Part shown: piece after piece, positions 45,815-55,928 of the stretch
How the letters are laid out: the number at the start of each line of letters is the position of its first letter
Numbering within the stretch: the first letter of the stretch is position 1
From: Snodgrassella alvi_G
Lineage (GTDB): Bacteria > Pseudomonadota > Gammaproteobacteria > Burkholderiales > Neisseriaceae
DNA length: 64,000 nucleotides
NCBI GenBank assembly: GCA_946478525.1
Contig: CAMLCH010000007.1
Coordinates: 1 to 64,000, forward strand
Direction: 5' to 3'
Notes under the pieces: generated by a model
Databases searched by the model: none
Seen by the model: only the letters and a program-made list of their open reading frames with translations
What the model was told of the DNA's origin: nothing
Translations under genes and position numbers: made by a program

Positions 45815-46690
45815 CTATTTGGGACTATATGCATAAACAGTACCATCCTGCCATGTGCCTATATAGTAGCGATTATTATGTAAAGCCAACGCTACTGCAC
45901 CTGGTAAAGAGGTAACTAAATTACTTACCCTGCGGTTTTTAATATCAACGGTACGTACCATATCAGCGCCATTATCAATCACAGCAACAACATTTGGTGA
46001 AACGGTGACAATACCTACCCCCGGTCGGTTGAAACCGCTACCCAGTTCTTCTTGCCGACCATCTGGCCGAACTAAGGTCAGGCGACCACTATACTGAGAA
46101 ACAACCAAACTTTCATCCGGTAACTGTGTTACACCAACTGGTGTGGATAGACCGCGTGCAATAATTTCTTTGCTGCCCTTATTTAAATCAAGAGCCACAA
46201 TTTCTCCGGTTGAGCGGTTAGTAATCAGCAATTTTCCTGAATTGGAAATGGCAATACCTGTCGGGGTATGGTAGCCATCAGAAATTTTTTCAGCTTTGCC
46301 GTCAGCAGTGATTTTGAGAATATAATCATCACTATATGATGATACATAAATATTATCTTGTGCATCAATCACGATGCCGGCAGGAGCGGAAATATTGGAA
46401 TAAATCGTTTTACGCTCTCCGTTAGCTGTTATTCTAGTGATTGAATTGCCAGACCAGTTGGTAACATACATGGCCCCTGAGCTATCAAAAGCAATACCTG
46501 TGGGCGCATTAAAAGAAGATGCTACAGTGGTTAATCCGGCAGATTTATCTGTTGATGCTTTGGATGAAGTTGCTCTAGGTGCAGTTGCTCCGGTTGTTGA
46601 GTTGGCCATATCTCCCTTTCCGTATAAATATAAAATACATAAAGCAAAACAAGCAAAGGTAATGGTATATAAAGAGATTTTTTTCATCAT
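45815..46690 (-). CDS. Membrane-anchored NHL-type beta-propeller protein
   Basis: 291 residues. N-terminal signal anchor (YTITFACFALCILYLYG), Ser/Thr/Ala linker (27-50), then about six propeller blades with the repeated pattern PTGIAFDSSGAMYVTNWSG, PAGIVIDAQDNIYVSSYSDD, PTGIAISNSGKLLITNRSTG. These resemble NHL/SMP-30-like six-blade propellers. Likely periplasmic, binding or sugar-lactone-type role unknown. No catalytic residues assigned. Confidence 0.75.
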   Translation of the reverse strand: MMKKISLYTITFACFALCILYLYGKGDMANSTTGATAPRATSSKASTDKSAGLTTVASSFNAPTGIAFDSSGAMYVTNWSGNSITRITANGERKTIYSNISAPAGIVIDAQDNIYVSSYSDDYILKITADGKAEKISDGYHTPTGIAISNSGKLLITNRSTGEIVALDLNKGSKEIIARGLSTPVGVTQLPDESLVVSQYSGRLTLVRPDGRQEELGSGFNRPGVGIVTVSPNVVAVIDNGADMVRTVDIKNRRVSNLVTSLPGAVALALHNNRYYIGTWQDGTVYAYSPK

Positions 46691-47304
46691 GAGTATCCTA
46701 AGCCAGTACAGCTATTTTCTGGACAAGTTCAGAAATAAATGATTCATAATTTGCCATCATCATTCTCTGAAATTTAAATGCATAAATGGTGCTTGAGTAG
46801 AACCTAATAAAAGCATATATAAAAAACAGAAAATACAGAAATACGAAATTAGCGATATAAAATAAATATCAAAGGCGAAATTCAGCGATAACAAGAATAT
46901 GCACATATAGTTATTTCACAGATCCAGCCTTCAGATACAGTATTCTCTGATTACTGATACTGTGTTATTTCTTTATTTGACAATAACTACTATACCGTAG
47001 TGAACTAACGACAATATGGCACTGATGATCAGCTAACATGAATACAATTAATTAAAATATTTGACTCTATGTAAAACATCATTTACATTGCTGTACTCTT
47101 CAATCTATCAACACTGCAACGGAAAGGAAAAGTTATGTTTGTACTATCAGTTCCTTGCAGGTCATTCCAGGGTTAATCATCTCCTGATCCTTGGCTACGG
47201 CCTGCCAATTTATTATTCAGCATGCAAATCCTGTTCATCTCGCATGAATATGGCTCACTATTGCCTGCTCATTATCAAAATTAAAATAATTGGAATGGAT
47301 CAGA
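46691..47304. other. Divergent spacer upstream of rtcB
   Basis: About 610 bp, AT-rich, no supported gene; the 90-codon frame at 47061-47333 overlaps the rtcB start and has no family resemblance. No RtcR-type regulator gene is present on either side. Confidence 0.4.
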
Positions 47305-48441
47305 ATGGGCAATTCTATTCAACGGTTGGCTGACAATATTACTCTGATAACTTCACCAGAACTCTGGTTGGAAGGCGAGGCCATCCGACAACTACAAACT
47401 ACAGCAACATTGCCAGGTATCAAGTACGTAGCTGGTATGCCAGATCTACACCCTGGTCGTGCTTGTCCGATAGGCGCAGCTTTTTACACTATAAACTATC
47501 TTTATCCTGCCTTAATTGGTGGTGATATTGGTTGTGGAATGAGCTTATGGCAAACCACGGTAAAAATCCGTGCTATGAATCAGGCCAAGCTGGTGAAACG
47601 GTTTGGTAATATTGACCAGCCACTATCTGCGTCGGAATGTATCGATTTATGGCCGGAAATACGACCACTTAATGATCATGCCTATGCTTGCGGAACTATT
47701 GGTAGTGGCAATCATTTTGCCGAGTTGCAAATACTGGAAACGATTTATGCGCCGGAAATTGCGCAGCACATCAGCCTGAATGCTCAGCATTTGCAATTGA
47801 TGGTACATAGTGGCTCACGTGGTTTAGGCGGTATGATTCTGAATGAACATACGCGCCAGTATGGCCATCAAGGCTTACTCGCTGATAGTACTGCCGGCAG
47901 AGCATATATTACGCAACACAATCATGCACTGGAATATGCACAGCAAAATCGAGAATTGATTGCTCGACGCATACTGGCCAATCTGCGTGTGCAGGGGCAA
48001 AAACTGGTTGATATCAGCCACAATTTTATTGAGTCTGTTGCCATTGATGGTGAATGGGGCTGGTTGCACCGTAAAGGAGCAGCACCTGCTACTAAGGGAC
48101 TGGTGATTATTCCCGGGTCGCGTGGTGATTTCACTTATCTTGTCCAGCCTCTGGATACTGCACTTTCTCTGTATTCTCTGGCACATGGAGCAGGACGTAA
48201 ATGGCAGCGTTCTACTTGCAAAGGTCGACTAACAGGACGTTATACCGCTGAACAGCTAACGCGTACAGCACAAGGTAGTCGGGTTATCTGTTGTGATCGG
48301 GAGCTGCTGTATGAAGAGGCTCCTCAGGCGTATAAACCGATCGAAAGTGTGATTGCTGCTATGGTTCAGGCGCAATTGATTCGACCTGTGGCACGCTTTA
48401 AGCCAGTTATTACTTATAAAGTTCGTACGGAGAAAAGATAA
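47305..48441 (+). CDS. rtcB: RtcB-family RNA ligase (PrfH-associated)
   Basis: 378 residues from ATG 47305; an in-frame TTG at 47290 is less likely. RtcB motifs in order: GMPDLHPGRACPIGAAF, metal-binding Cys in IGGDIGCGMS, GTIGSGNHFAEL, HSGSRGLGG, and the guanylate-accepting His in SLAHGAGRKWQRS. It joins 2',3'-cyclic phosphate or 3'-phosphate RNA ends to 5'-OH with GTP and Mn. Its stop overlaps the prfH start by one base, the RtcB2-PrfH pairing thought to repair and rescue ribosomes cut in the 16S decoding centre. Confidence 0.93.
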   Translation: MGNSIQRLADNITLITSPELWLEGEAIRQLQTTATLPGIKYVAGMPDLHPGRACPIGAAFYTINYLYPALIGGDIGCGMSLWQTTVKIRAMNQAKLVKRFGNIDQPLSASECIDLWPEIRPLNDHAYACGTIGSGNHFAELQILETIYAPEIAQHISLNAQHLQLMVHSGSRGLGGMILNEHTRQYGHQGLLADSTAGRAYITQHNHALEYAQQNRELIARRILANLRVQGQKLVDISHNFIESVAIDGEWGWLHRKGAAPATKGLVIIPGSRGDFTYLVQPLDTALSLYSLAHGAGRKWQRSTCKGRLTGRYTAEQLTRTAQGSRVICCDRELLYEEAPQAYKPIESVIAAMVQAQLIRPVARFKPVITYKVRTEKR

Positions 48442-49049
48442 TGCAATTATTACAATTATCTTCTGCTTACGGACCGGCAGAGTGCTGTCTGGCTGTAGTA
48501 AAAGCATTAGCACGATTACAATATGAAGCCAAACAAATGCAAGTTGAGGTACAGGTTCTAGAGCAGGAACCAGCTAAAGGTGGACTGCGTTCGGTATTGA
48601 TTGCTCTGGAGGGTGATCAGGCTAAAGTACTAGCGAATAGGTGGCAGGGTACCATTCAGTGGATTTGCAGCAGCCCTTATCGGCCACAGCACAAACGCAA
48701 AAACTGGTTTATCGGCGCCAGTTGTTTTGAACCAGTTACACAGCAGTATTCTGATGAGATTGTATTTGAAACTATGCATGCATCTGGAGCGGGTGGACAA
48801 CATGTTAATAAAACCGAATCTGCAGTCCGAGCAACTCATGTAGCCAGTGGTATAAGTGTTAAGGTGCAAACTGAGCGTAGCCAGCATGTCAATAAGAAAC
48901 TGGCTATGGTACTGTTGCAGCAAAAGTTGGCACAACAGAGACAGCAATTACAGGCACGCAATAAGGCTATTCATCGTAAACATCATCATCAGATAGACCG
49001 CGGTAATCCGATACGAGTATTTACGCAGATGGATTTCCGACCATTATAA
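48441..49049 (+). CDS. prfH: Peptide chain release factor homologue PrfH
   Basis: 202 residues. A short N-terminal region then the catalytic domain with GGQ at residues 118-120 (ASGAGGQHVNKTESAVR) and a basic C-terminal tail (KAIHRKHHHQ). The codon-recognition domain of RF1/RF2 is missing. PrfH is proposed to hydrolyse peptidyl-tRNA on ribosomes with damaged 16S RNA so that RtcB can religate it. The one-base overlap (TAATG) couples it to rtcB. Confidence 0.95.
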   Translation: MQLLQLSSAYGPAECCLAVVKALARLQYEAKQMQVEVQVLEQEPAKGGLRSVLIALEGDQAKVLANRWQGTIQWICSSPYRPQHKRKNWFIGASCFEPVTQQYSDEIVFETMHASGAGGQHVNKTESAVRATHVASGISVKVQTERSQHVNKKLAMVLLQQKLAQQRQQLQARNKAIHRKHHHQIDRGNPIRVFTQMDFRPL

Positions 49050-49055
49050 TTATTT

Positions 49056-49095
49056 GCAGGCAATCAGTATATTACTGGTTGCCTGTATGCTTTTG
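49056..49095 (+). terminator. Terminator of rtcB-prfH
   Basis: CAGGCAATCAGTA (49057-49069) pairs with TACTGGTTGCCTG (49073-49085) over a long stem with G-T pairs, followed by TATGCTTTT; 7 bp after the prfH stop. Confidence 0.8.
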
Positions 49096-49334
49096 TATTA
49101 TTGATATGTGTTAAAGGGAATAGTTGTTAACGGTATTATTTTTTTTGATCTGCGCCTGAAAAAACTAAATAGGAAAAATAATGTAAGAAATCTATAAAAA
49201 TCAGTCGGGTATTATAGTCTGTTGGTTATATACCAGATACAGTATCAGTATGTATCAGCCGATCATCTGTTTATTAATATTCATATTAATTATGTTCAGA
49301 TAAGACACCTGTCGTACAGACAAAGGAAGCTCAG

Positions 49335-49982
49335 ATGAATACCATCTATATCAATATTATTTTTAAAATGCTGGTGGCGTTTTGTATTTTGTTGGTTTAT
49401 ATCAATTTATCCGGTAAAGGTTCACTGGCACCGATATCGGCTATTGATCAGGTTGGTAATGTGGTTTTGGGGGCGATCATTGGCGGTCCTTTATATAATC
49501 CTTCAATTAGCTTTTTATTATTAGTAATTGCCGCTACATTCTGGGCTGGATTATTGTTACTGGTTCGCTATATCACTTTTCAGCGTACGTTTGCTAAGGA
49601 TTTCGTGGATGGTACATCTGTGCGCTTAATGCAGAATGGCATTCTGTTGACGCAAAATTTTCGCAAAGCAAGGCTATCCATACGGGATTTTATTATGCTG
49701 TTACACCAACGCGGTTATACCAGTTTGGAAATATTGAGTGATGTGTGGTTTGAATATAATGGTCAGATGACTGTGGTAAAAAAAGGTGATCCGGCCATGG
49801 CGGTTGTGGTCATTGAAAATAGTGTAGTTAATACGGATAATCTTAAGATATTGGGCTATGATGAGGATTGGTTAGAAAGTGAATTAAACCGCTTAGGGGA
49901 GAAACTCGATGATGTATTTCTGGCTGAAGTACATGATCAGAAATTATGGGTTTATCCTGATAATAAAGATTATCGGAACTAA
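49335..49982 (+). CDS. DUF421/YetF-like membrane protein
   Basis: 215 residues. Three N-terminal helices (residues ~5-80), with YINLSGKGSLAPISAIDQVG and NVVLGAIIGGPLYN resembling the DUF421 N-terminus, then a soluble mixed domain (DGTSVRLMQNGILLTQNFRK, RLSIRDFIMLLHQRGY). YetF-type proteins are inner-membrane proteins of unknown biochemical role. Monocistronic. Confidence 0.82.
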   Translation: MNTIYINIIFKMLVAFCILLVYINLSGKGSLAPISAIDQVGNVVLGAIIGGPLYNPSISFLLLVIAATFWAGLLLLVRYITFQRTFAKDFVDGTSVRLMQNGILLTQNFRKARLSIRDFIMLLHQRGYTSLEILSDVWFEYNGQMTVVKKGDPAMAVVVIENSVVNTDNLKILGYDEDWLESELNRLGEKLDDVFLAEVHDQKLWVYPDNKDYRN

Positions 49983-50255
49983 TATAAGTAAAATTGACTA
50001 TGCTAGGCAATTATTAAAATCATCATCTTGATAAAAACATTAAGCAGCGATTATTGCTTATCGGTAAATATGAAGTTTCAGAATAGAGATATTTTGTTGT
50101 GATATTTTGGCGATACAGATAATGCTGATTTTAATTATAGCTTGGTATGTACCAACTCTGTACCCAGCTTTACTGAGTGATAGGCTAACAATTGGTATGG
50201 ATGATTTTAGTAGATAAAACAAAACTCCTTGTAAAATACAAGGCGTTTAGAAAAC
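49983..50255. other. Spacer with tRNA terminator
   Basis: About 270 bp, no gene. Includes the terminator-like hairpin described at 50212-50243. Confidence 0.4.
50212..50243 (-). terminator. Terminator of the initiator tRNA transcript
   Basis: On the minus strand CCTTGTA-TTT-TACAAGG (50227-50243) is followed by AGTTTTGTTTT. It lies 12 bp downstream of the tRNA 3' end. Confidence 0.75.
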
Positions 50256-50332
<77 letters not shown>

Positions 50333-50411
50333 TCTGGTAAGGAAACAATTATACGCAAGATACAGATAATGTCAAGCTAAAAATTTGCAATGATGGATTG
50401 TGACTGTTTTA

Positions 50412-53021
50412 TCAGGAATTTTTCTGATAATTCTGCCACCACTGTGCCAATTCATAAACTGCATCCAGAGCTGCCTTTGGTGTTAATTCATCTGGATGTA
50501 AAGCCGTAAATTTTGCACCCAGATCTTCTGGTAGCGATGAATTAGTAGCAGCTGGTGTCATATCAGTATCAGTTATCGCGGCATCGGTTTCTGTTTTGGA
50601 CTGAAACATATCCATTTGTGGCTGATTAGCGGCAGCATGTTGCTCAAGTGCCTGTAGATGGCGATAGGCTGCATTAAGGGCACGGTTTGGTAAGCCAGCT
50701 AATTTGGCCACCGCAATACCATAACTTTTGCTGGCTGGGCCGGGTTCAATATGGTGCAGAAAAGTAATTTCTTGTCCATCCTCAATGGCCGAAAGATGCA
50801 TGTTAAAGGCGTGGCTGAATTGTTCCGGTAATTGGGTTAGTTCAAAGTAGTGTGTGGCAAATAAAGTATAGCTACGATTTTTCTGTAACAAATGTTCGGC
50901 GATAGCTTGAGCCAGTGCCAAACCATCAAAGGTAGAAGTACCACGTCCAACTTCGTCCATCAGGACTAATGACTGTGCGGTTGCATGATGCAGGATATAG
51001 GCCGTTTCTGACATTTCAACCATAAAAGTGGAACGGTTAGAAGCCAAATCATCAGAGGCACCAATACGGGTAAATATCTGATCAAATGGTCCCAGTGTGC
51101 ACTGTTGCGCTGGCACGGGAGCACCAATATGTGCCAGCAATACAATCAGGGCTACCTGACGCATATAGGTAGATTTACCGCCCATATTGGGCCCGGTCAG
51201 TAACATTAAACGATGTTTGTCGTCCAAATGGGTATCATTGGCAGTAAATTGTGCCACTTGAGCAGCAACAACAGGGTGACGTCCGTTTTTGATTTGTAAA
51301 CACGGATAATTAACCAGTTGCGCAAAACAATAATCTGTCTGAGCGGCATAGGCAGCAAATGTGGTCAGCACATCCAGAGTAGCTGCTGCTTTAGCACAGC
51401 GTTGTAGCAAGGGAAGTGCAGTTTGTAATTCGGTCAGTAATGCATCGTAGAGGCGCTTTTCTAAAGCAAGTGCATTTTGCTGTGCCCCCAGTACTTTTTC
51501 TTCAAAATCTTTTAGCTCAGGAGTGATATAACGCTCGGCATTTTTTAAGGTCTGGCGACGTTGATAATCAGCCGGTGCTTGTTCTGATTGGGCTTTACTC
51601 AGTTCTATATAAAAGCCGTGCACGCGATTAAATTCTACTTTTAAACTGGTCAGACCGGTACGTTCCCGTTCACGAGCTTCCAATTGTTGCAGAAAGTCAT
51701 CGCCATGATCTTGCAGGCGACGTAATTCATCCAATTGCTGATTGTAGTTGTTGTTGATTACTCCACCGTCACGTAGCCAGATGGCTGGTTCTGGCATGAT
51801 GGCTGCTGTTAATTGCTCAGCCACCGCTTTAGCCGGTGGGAATTGTTCAAATAAAGTTTGTACCAGTGAGCTTTCGGTGCTGCTTGCTAGCTGGAAATCG
51901 GCCAATGTATGCAGACTATCGCGCAAAGCTGATAAATCCCGTGGTCGTGCACTGCCAATAGCAATCCGTGCAGCAATTCGCTCAATATCTGCCACCTGTT
52001 TTAACATGGCTGTAATAGCATCCCGATGGACAATAAGTGCCTCAGTGGCTTTTTGCCGAGCCACGATATGTTTTTGCTGGCGTAATGGTTGATGTAACCA
52101 CTGAGCCAGTAAACGACTGCCCATATGGGTGGCGCAATGATCTAAAACAGAGAATAAAGTTGGTGCTTTTTGGCCACTTAGGGTCTGGGTTAATTCCAGA
52201 TTGCGTCGGGTAGACGCATCCATGCCAATATATGTGGTTTCCTGTTCTAGAGTCAGGCTATCCAAATGTTGCGGTAGTTGCATTTGTGTCTGCTGTACAT
52301 AGTTAAGCAGTGCACCAGCAGCTCCTATAGCTGCATCATGTTCACCCGGCACTAAACCAAAAGCACGTAAATCCTGACTGCCGAAATAACGCTGAATTAA
52401 TCGTGTTCCAGTATCAGCAGCAAATTGCCAGCCATGTAGACGGGTTAGTTGTTGCCGGTAGCTGCTTAGGTCTAATCTGTCTTGTGTTTGATCAGAGAGC
52501 AGTATTTCCGCAGCCTGCAAACGTGCTAGTTCATGTGGTACGGCTTCCAGTGTAATGATTTTGCAGCGAAATTCCCCACTTTGTAGTGATAGCCACGCTA
52601 AACCAATGTGTTTCTTATAAAAATATAATGCAGCAATGCGATTGGTTTCTTTATCTTCCAGCAGTGCACTGTCAGTTAGCGTACCGGGGGTAACGATGCG
52701 GACAACTTTGCGTTCTACCGGTCCTTTTACTGCACCAACTTCTCCGACCTGTTCACAGATGGCTACGCTTTTGCCCTGTTTTACCAGTTTAGCCAGATAT
52801 TGTTCAACTGCATGATAGGGCACTCCCGCCATTTTAATGGGTTCGCCATTTATTTGTCCGCGGGTAGTCAGAGTGATATCAAGTAAACGTGCCGCTTCCA
52901 CAGCATCTTCCAGAAACAGTTCATAGAAGTCCCCCATCCGGTAAAACAATAATTTATCTTGATGGTCGGCTTTTATCGACATGTATTGCGACATCATCGG
53001 TGTCAAAGTCGGTTTGCTCAT
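50412..53021 (-). CDS. mutS: DNA mismatch repair protein MutS
   Basis: 869 residues, standard length. N-terminal mismatch-reading domain with the Phe-X-Glu wedge (LLFYRMGDFYELFLEDA), connector and lever domains, and C-terminal ATPase with Walker A LLTGPNMGGKSTYM (~residues 615-628), SRSTFMVEM-like region (ASNRSTFMVEMSE) and DEVGRGTSTFDG. A short C-terminal dimer tail follows. It detects base mismatches and recruits MutL. No lesion seen; the gene appears intact. Confidence 0.97.
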   Translation of the reverse strand: MSKPTLTPMMSQYMSIKADHQDKLLFYRMGDFYELFLEDAVEAARLLDITLTTRGQINGEPIKMAGVPYHAVEQYLAKLVKQGKSVAICEQVGEVGAVKGPVERKVVRIVTPGTLTDSALLEDKETNRIAALYFYKKHIGLAWLSLQSGEFRCKIITLEAVPHELARLQAAEILLSDQTQDRLDLSSYRQQLTRLHGWQFAADTGTRLIQRYFGSQDLRAFGLVPGEHDAAIGAAGALLNYVQQTQMQLPQHLDSLTLEQETTYIGMDASTRRNLELTQTLSGQKAPTLFSVLDHCATHMGSRLLAQWLHQPLRQQKHIVARQKATEALIVHRDAITAMLKQVADIERIAARIAIGSARPRDLSALRDSLHTLADFQLASSTESSLVQTLFEQFPPAKAVAEQLTAAIMPEPAIWLRDGGVINNNYNQQLDELRRLQDHGDDFLQQLEARERERTGLTSLKVEFNRVHGFYIELSKAQSEQAPADYQRRQTLKNAERYITPELKDFEEKVLGAQQNALALEKRLYDALLTELQTALPLLQRCAKAAATLDVLTTFAAYAAQTDYCFAQLVNYPCLQIKNGRHPVVAAQVAQFTANDTHLDDKHRLMLLTGPNMGGKSTYMRQVALIVLLAHIGAPVPAQQCTLGPFDQIFTRIGASDDLASNRSTFMVEMSETAYILHHATAQSLVLMDEVGRGTSTFDGLALAQAIAEHLLQKNRSYTLFATHYFELTQLPEQFSHAFNMHLSAIEDGQEITFLHHIEPGPASKSYGIAVAKLAGLPNRALNAAYRHLQALEQHAAANQPQMDMFQSKTETDAAITDTDMTPAATNSSLPEDLGAKFTALHPDELTPKAALDAVYELAQWWQNYQKNS

Positions 53022-53209
53022 TGGCTTAGAAAATTATTTTGTTTGACTAAAGACTTATTGTAACAGACTGTATTAACTGTGTTTGCCTGTTCTGCCCTAC
53101 TCATACCGGCAAGTAAGTTATGAATAGTGTTAAATATGTATTTATAGTATTGTTTTTATTAAAAATATTTGTTTGCAGTTTATTTAATTTTGTGCGGATA
53201 AAATAAAAT

Positions 53210-53246
53210 AACTATCTGCCACAGATATTCTCTGTCACAGATAGTT
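53210..53246 (-). terminator. Terminator of the ackA operon
   Basis: AACTATCTG (53210-53218) pairs with CAGATAGTT (53238-53246), enclosing a second stem ACAGA/TCTGT. On the minus strand it runs into TATTTTATTTT. 40 bp after the ackA stop. Confidence 0.8.
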
Positions 53247-53285
53247 TCTGAACTGATGACACCGATGTTGATAAAATCGGTTTTA

Positions 53286-54497
53286 CTATTGGTTAATGAT
53301 AAGTCGGGCTGTATCCTGAGCGATCATTAATTCTTCGTTGGTCGGAATAACCAATACAGGACGGGTTCCTTGCTTATGAATAGCACCTGACTGACCAAAG
53401 CGTGCTGCCAAATTTCGCTCCTGATCAATGCTAACACCCAAGATGCTCAATTTATCCAGTGCCATCTTACGAACTTCGGCCGAATTTTCACCAATACCAC
53501 CAGTAAAGACAATAGCGTCCAGACGCCCATCCAGTAAGGTACTGTAAGCACCAATATATTTAACCAATCGATGTACAAATACATCCAATGCATTGGTAGC
53601 ACCTTCTTCAGTGCCATAATGGTCAGTGACGTAACGGCAATCACTGCTGACACCGGTTAATCCCATCAAACCCGATTTTTTATTCAGTAAATCATTGATC
53701 TTATCAACAGGCATATGTAAATTTTCAGATAAGAATATAATGATAGCCGGGTCAATATCACCACAACGGGTACCCATTACCAGCCCTTCCAATGGGGTTA
53801 ATCCCATTGAGGTATCAACGGTTTGACCATTTTTGATGGCAGTAATGGATGCACCATTACCTAAATGACAGGTAATAATATTGGTTTCCGCAACCGGTTT
53901 ATCCAGCATTTTGGCTGCTTGCTGACAAACATATTGATGACTTGTGCCGTGAAAGCCATAACGACGAATACCATGTTTTTCGTATAATTCTTTAGGAATA
54001 GCATACAAAAAAGCTTCTTTAGGCATAGTGGTATGGAACGCTGTATCAAAAACGCCCACATTTTTATGCTTTAAGTGTGGAAAAGCCAGCATGGCTTCAC
54101 GAATGCCAATCAGATTAGCTGGATTATGTAATGGAGCAAAAATTGATGACTCTTCGATATACTGAAGAATAGTGTCATCTAACACCACTGATTGAGTGAT
54201 TTTCTCGCCACCATGGGCAACTCTGTGGCCAATGGCAACAATACTATTAATCAGTTCTGGTTGTTGCGCCAAAATAGTTTCAATAATGAATTTTAAAGCC
54301 TGACTGTGCGCTGCTCCTGCATTCAGCTCAGCTTGCTGCTTATTTCCCTGTAAATCCCATTTTATTCTGGCCTCAGGCAGATTAAAGCATTCTGCTAGCC
54401 CTGATAAATACACTGTTGCGGTTTGTGGATTAATAATGGCAAATTTTAGTGATGAACTGCCACAATTAAGTACTAAAACATTGTTGTTTAAACCCAT
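53286..54497 (-). CDS. ackA: Acetate kinase
   Basis: 403 residues from ATG 54497, chosen for AAAGGG at good spacing and the family N-terminus VLVLNCGSSSLKFAI; the longer ORF is an unused extension. Motifs GHRVAHGG, VFDTAFHTTMP, YGFHGTSHQY, ITCHLGNGASITAI and FTGGIGENS are all present. It turns acetyl- or propionyl-phosphate plus ADP into acid plus ATP. As neighbour of PduL and the shell genes it is the likely energy-yielding last step of the microcompartment pathway. No encapsulation tail, so probably cytosolic. Confidence 0.96.
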   Translation of the reverse strand: MGLNNNVLVLNCGSSSLKFAIINPQTATVYLSGLAECFNLPEARIKWDLQGNKQQAELNAGAAHSQALKFIIETILAQQPELINSIVAIGHRVAHGGEKITQSVVLDDTILQYIEESSIFAPLHNPANLIGIREAMLAFPHLKHKNVGVFDTAFHTTMPKEAFLYAIPKELYEKHGIRRYGFHGTSHQYVCQQAAKMLDKPVAETNIITCHLGNGASITAIKNGQTVDTSMGLTPLEGLVMGTRCGDIDPAIIIFLSENLHMPVDKINDLLNKKSGLMGLTGVSSDCRYVTDHYGTEEGATNALDVFVHRLVKYIGAYSTLLDGRLDAIVFTGGIGENSAEVRKMALDKLSILGVSIDQERNLAARFGQSGAIHKQGTRPVLVIPTNEELMIAQDTARLIINQ

Positions 54498-54566
54498 GGT
54501 TACCCTTTTAATAATTCTTTTGTCATAAACTAAATAATTGCTGTAACTCGTGCCATGTTTAAACAA

Positions 54567-55472
54567 TTAAATCAGCGTGATTGCACTAAACAGCCCAACA
54601 GTCGACAGAAAATGAATGATGGTAGTGGAAATAAAAATGGTAAATGCCGGTGGATCAATATGAGTGTCGCCATGGACTAAAAATAAGCGAGAAAGAAACT
54701 CTCCCAGTAATGCACAGCAAATGCCGGTTATACCTGCCCAGATAATACTTCCAGATAACGCTGCTGCGGTTGCTGCCGGCAGACCAATATGATGAGAAAT
54801 GGGCACATTAGTATTAAAATGTAAAAATATTAATGAAAAAGCGGATACACCAAAAGCCAGCAGAGCACCATTGCCACCAAGAGAAACGCCTAAATAACCT
54901 GCAGCCATACCAACACCAACTCCTAAAGTCACCAGTTGACTTAAACGACTGTGATAAGGCATCCAGCATTTTTCAGCGGGCGGATTTAAATGACTGATAC
55001 CTTGTTCAGGTTTACCGAATATCCCAGTCTTACCGAATACCAGACGAGTGATTATTCCGGAAACAATCACAGTAAATGCAACCGTATCAGTCCAGGCAAG
55101 ACCTGAAGAAAAATTAGGGATTTTATTAAATACCCAAATGCAAAGAAAACCTATAACCCCAAACACACCACCAACCAGTAAAACATCCGGTGAATCCAGC
55201 CCACACAAACCGGTTGTGATATCGCGACCGGAACCGATTTTGCCTTTTCTGGCTGCGTAAGCGGTAGCGGCAACACCAGCACCAAAACCACCAGCATGAG
55301 GTCCGAAGTATCCGAAGGGAAAATTGATAAAGTCTGATGGAGCACCGGTTGATACTTGTATGATGACCAGAGCAATAACCAATAAACCGACGAATTCAAA
55401 AGCAGCTAAGGCACCCAGTGCTGCTCCAAAAATACCGCAGCCAAAAGCAATTAATAAATTTGATATTTCCAT
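54567..55472 (-). CDS. Glycine-rich multi-pass membrane protein in the BMC locus, possible substrate carrier
   Basis: 301 residues, about eight membrane helices, many Gly-Ala packing motifs (CGIFGAALGALAAFEFVG, GGFGAGVAATAYAARKG, LGVSLGGNGALLAFGV). I do not recognise the family; it is not EutH or PduF by sight. It lies 69 bp upstream of ackA on the same strand and is divergent from the alcohol dehydrogenase, so it is very likely part of the metabolosome locus. A substrate or product permease is the simplest reading, but no transport motif proves it. Confidence 0.55.
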   Translation of the reverse strand: MEISNLLIAFGCGIFGAALGALAAFEFVGLLVIALVIIQVSTGAPSDFINFPFGYFGPHAGGFGAGVAATAYAARKGKIGSGRDITTGLCGLDSPDVLLVGGVFGVIGFLCIWVFNKIPNFSSGLAWTDTVAFTVIVSGIITRLVFGKTGIFGKPEQGISHLNPPAEKCWMPYHSRLSQLVTLGVGVGMAAGYLGVSLGGNGALLAFGVSAFSLIFLHFNTNVPISHHIGLPAATAAALSGSIIWAGITGICCALLGEFLSRLFLVHGDTHIDPPAFTIFISTTIIHFLSTVGLFSAITLI

Positions 55473-55928
55473 TTTGAATAAACTCCGGTTTGATGTCAGA
55501 AATTAACATGATTGAATAGGGCAAAAGTAACATAAAGCAAATAATGGAAAACTGTATTTTTTTGACATGTACACCAAGTTTATTTGTGGATTAGATTTTG
55601 CTAAGGACAAGAAAATACTAATACTGAGTATATATTGCTCCCATGTCTGTCAGAACAAGAAATGGCAAATGGCGAAATTTAAAGAGGTTTGGATAAAAAT
55701 AACTCGTTATTCAAATATTTATTATTATGTAAGTGACTGCTTGTCCAGATTTAGTGAATTATTTCTGTGCACAAATTGCTATCGTCAGATGATTTTTTTG
55801 ATATTAAAAAATATTAATGACAAAATTGTACTATTGTTGAGCAAGGATAACCTATTACTTTGAAAATAATGAATGATAGATTACCTGTACAGAAATCTAC
55901 GTTATTTTATTCAGGCAACGGGTGTCAT
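55473..55928. promoter_or_regulatory. Divergent promoter region of the BMC locus
   Basis: About 450 bp of AT-rich DNA between the minus-strand membrane-protein/ackA unit and the plus-strand alcohol dehydrogenase unit. Must hold both promoters. No regulator gene and no clear palindrome was recognised. The 98-codon frame at 55567-55863 is not supported. Confidence 0.5.

Noticed and set aside
47061..47333. 90-codon frame overlapping the rtcB start
   Set aside because: Different frame from rtcB, Cys/Leu/Tyr-rich random-looking sequence, no family.
55567..55863. 98-codon plus-strand frame in the divergent BMC promoter region
   Set aside because: AT-driven composition, no ribosome-binding site, overlaps the expected promoters.
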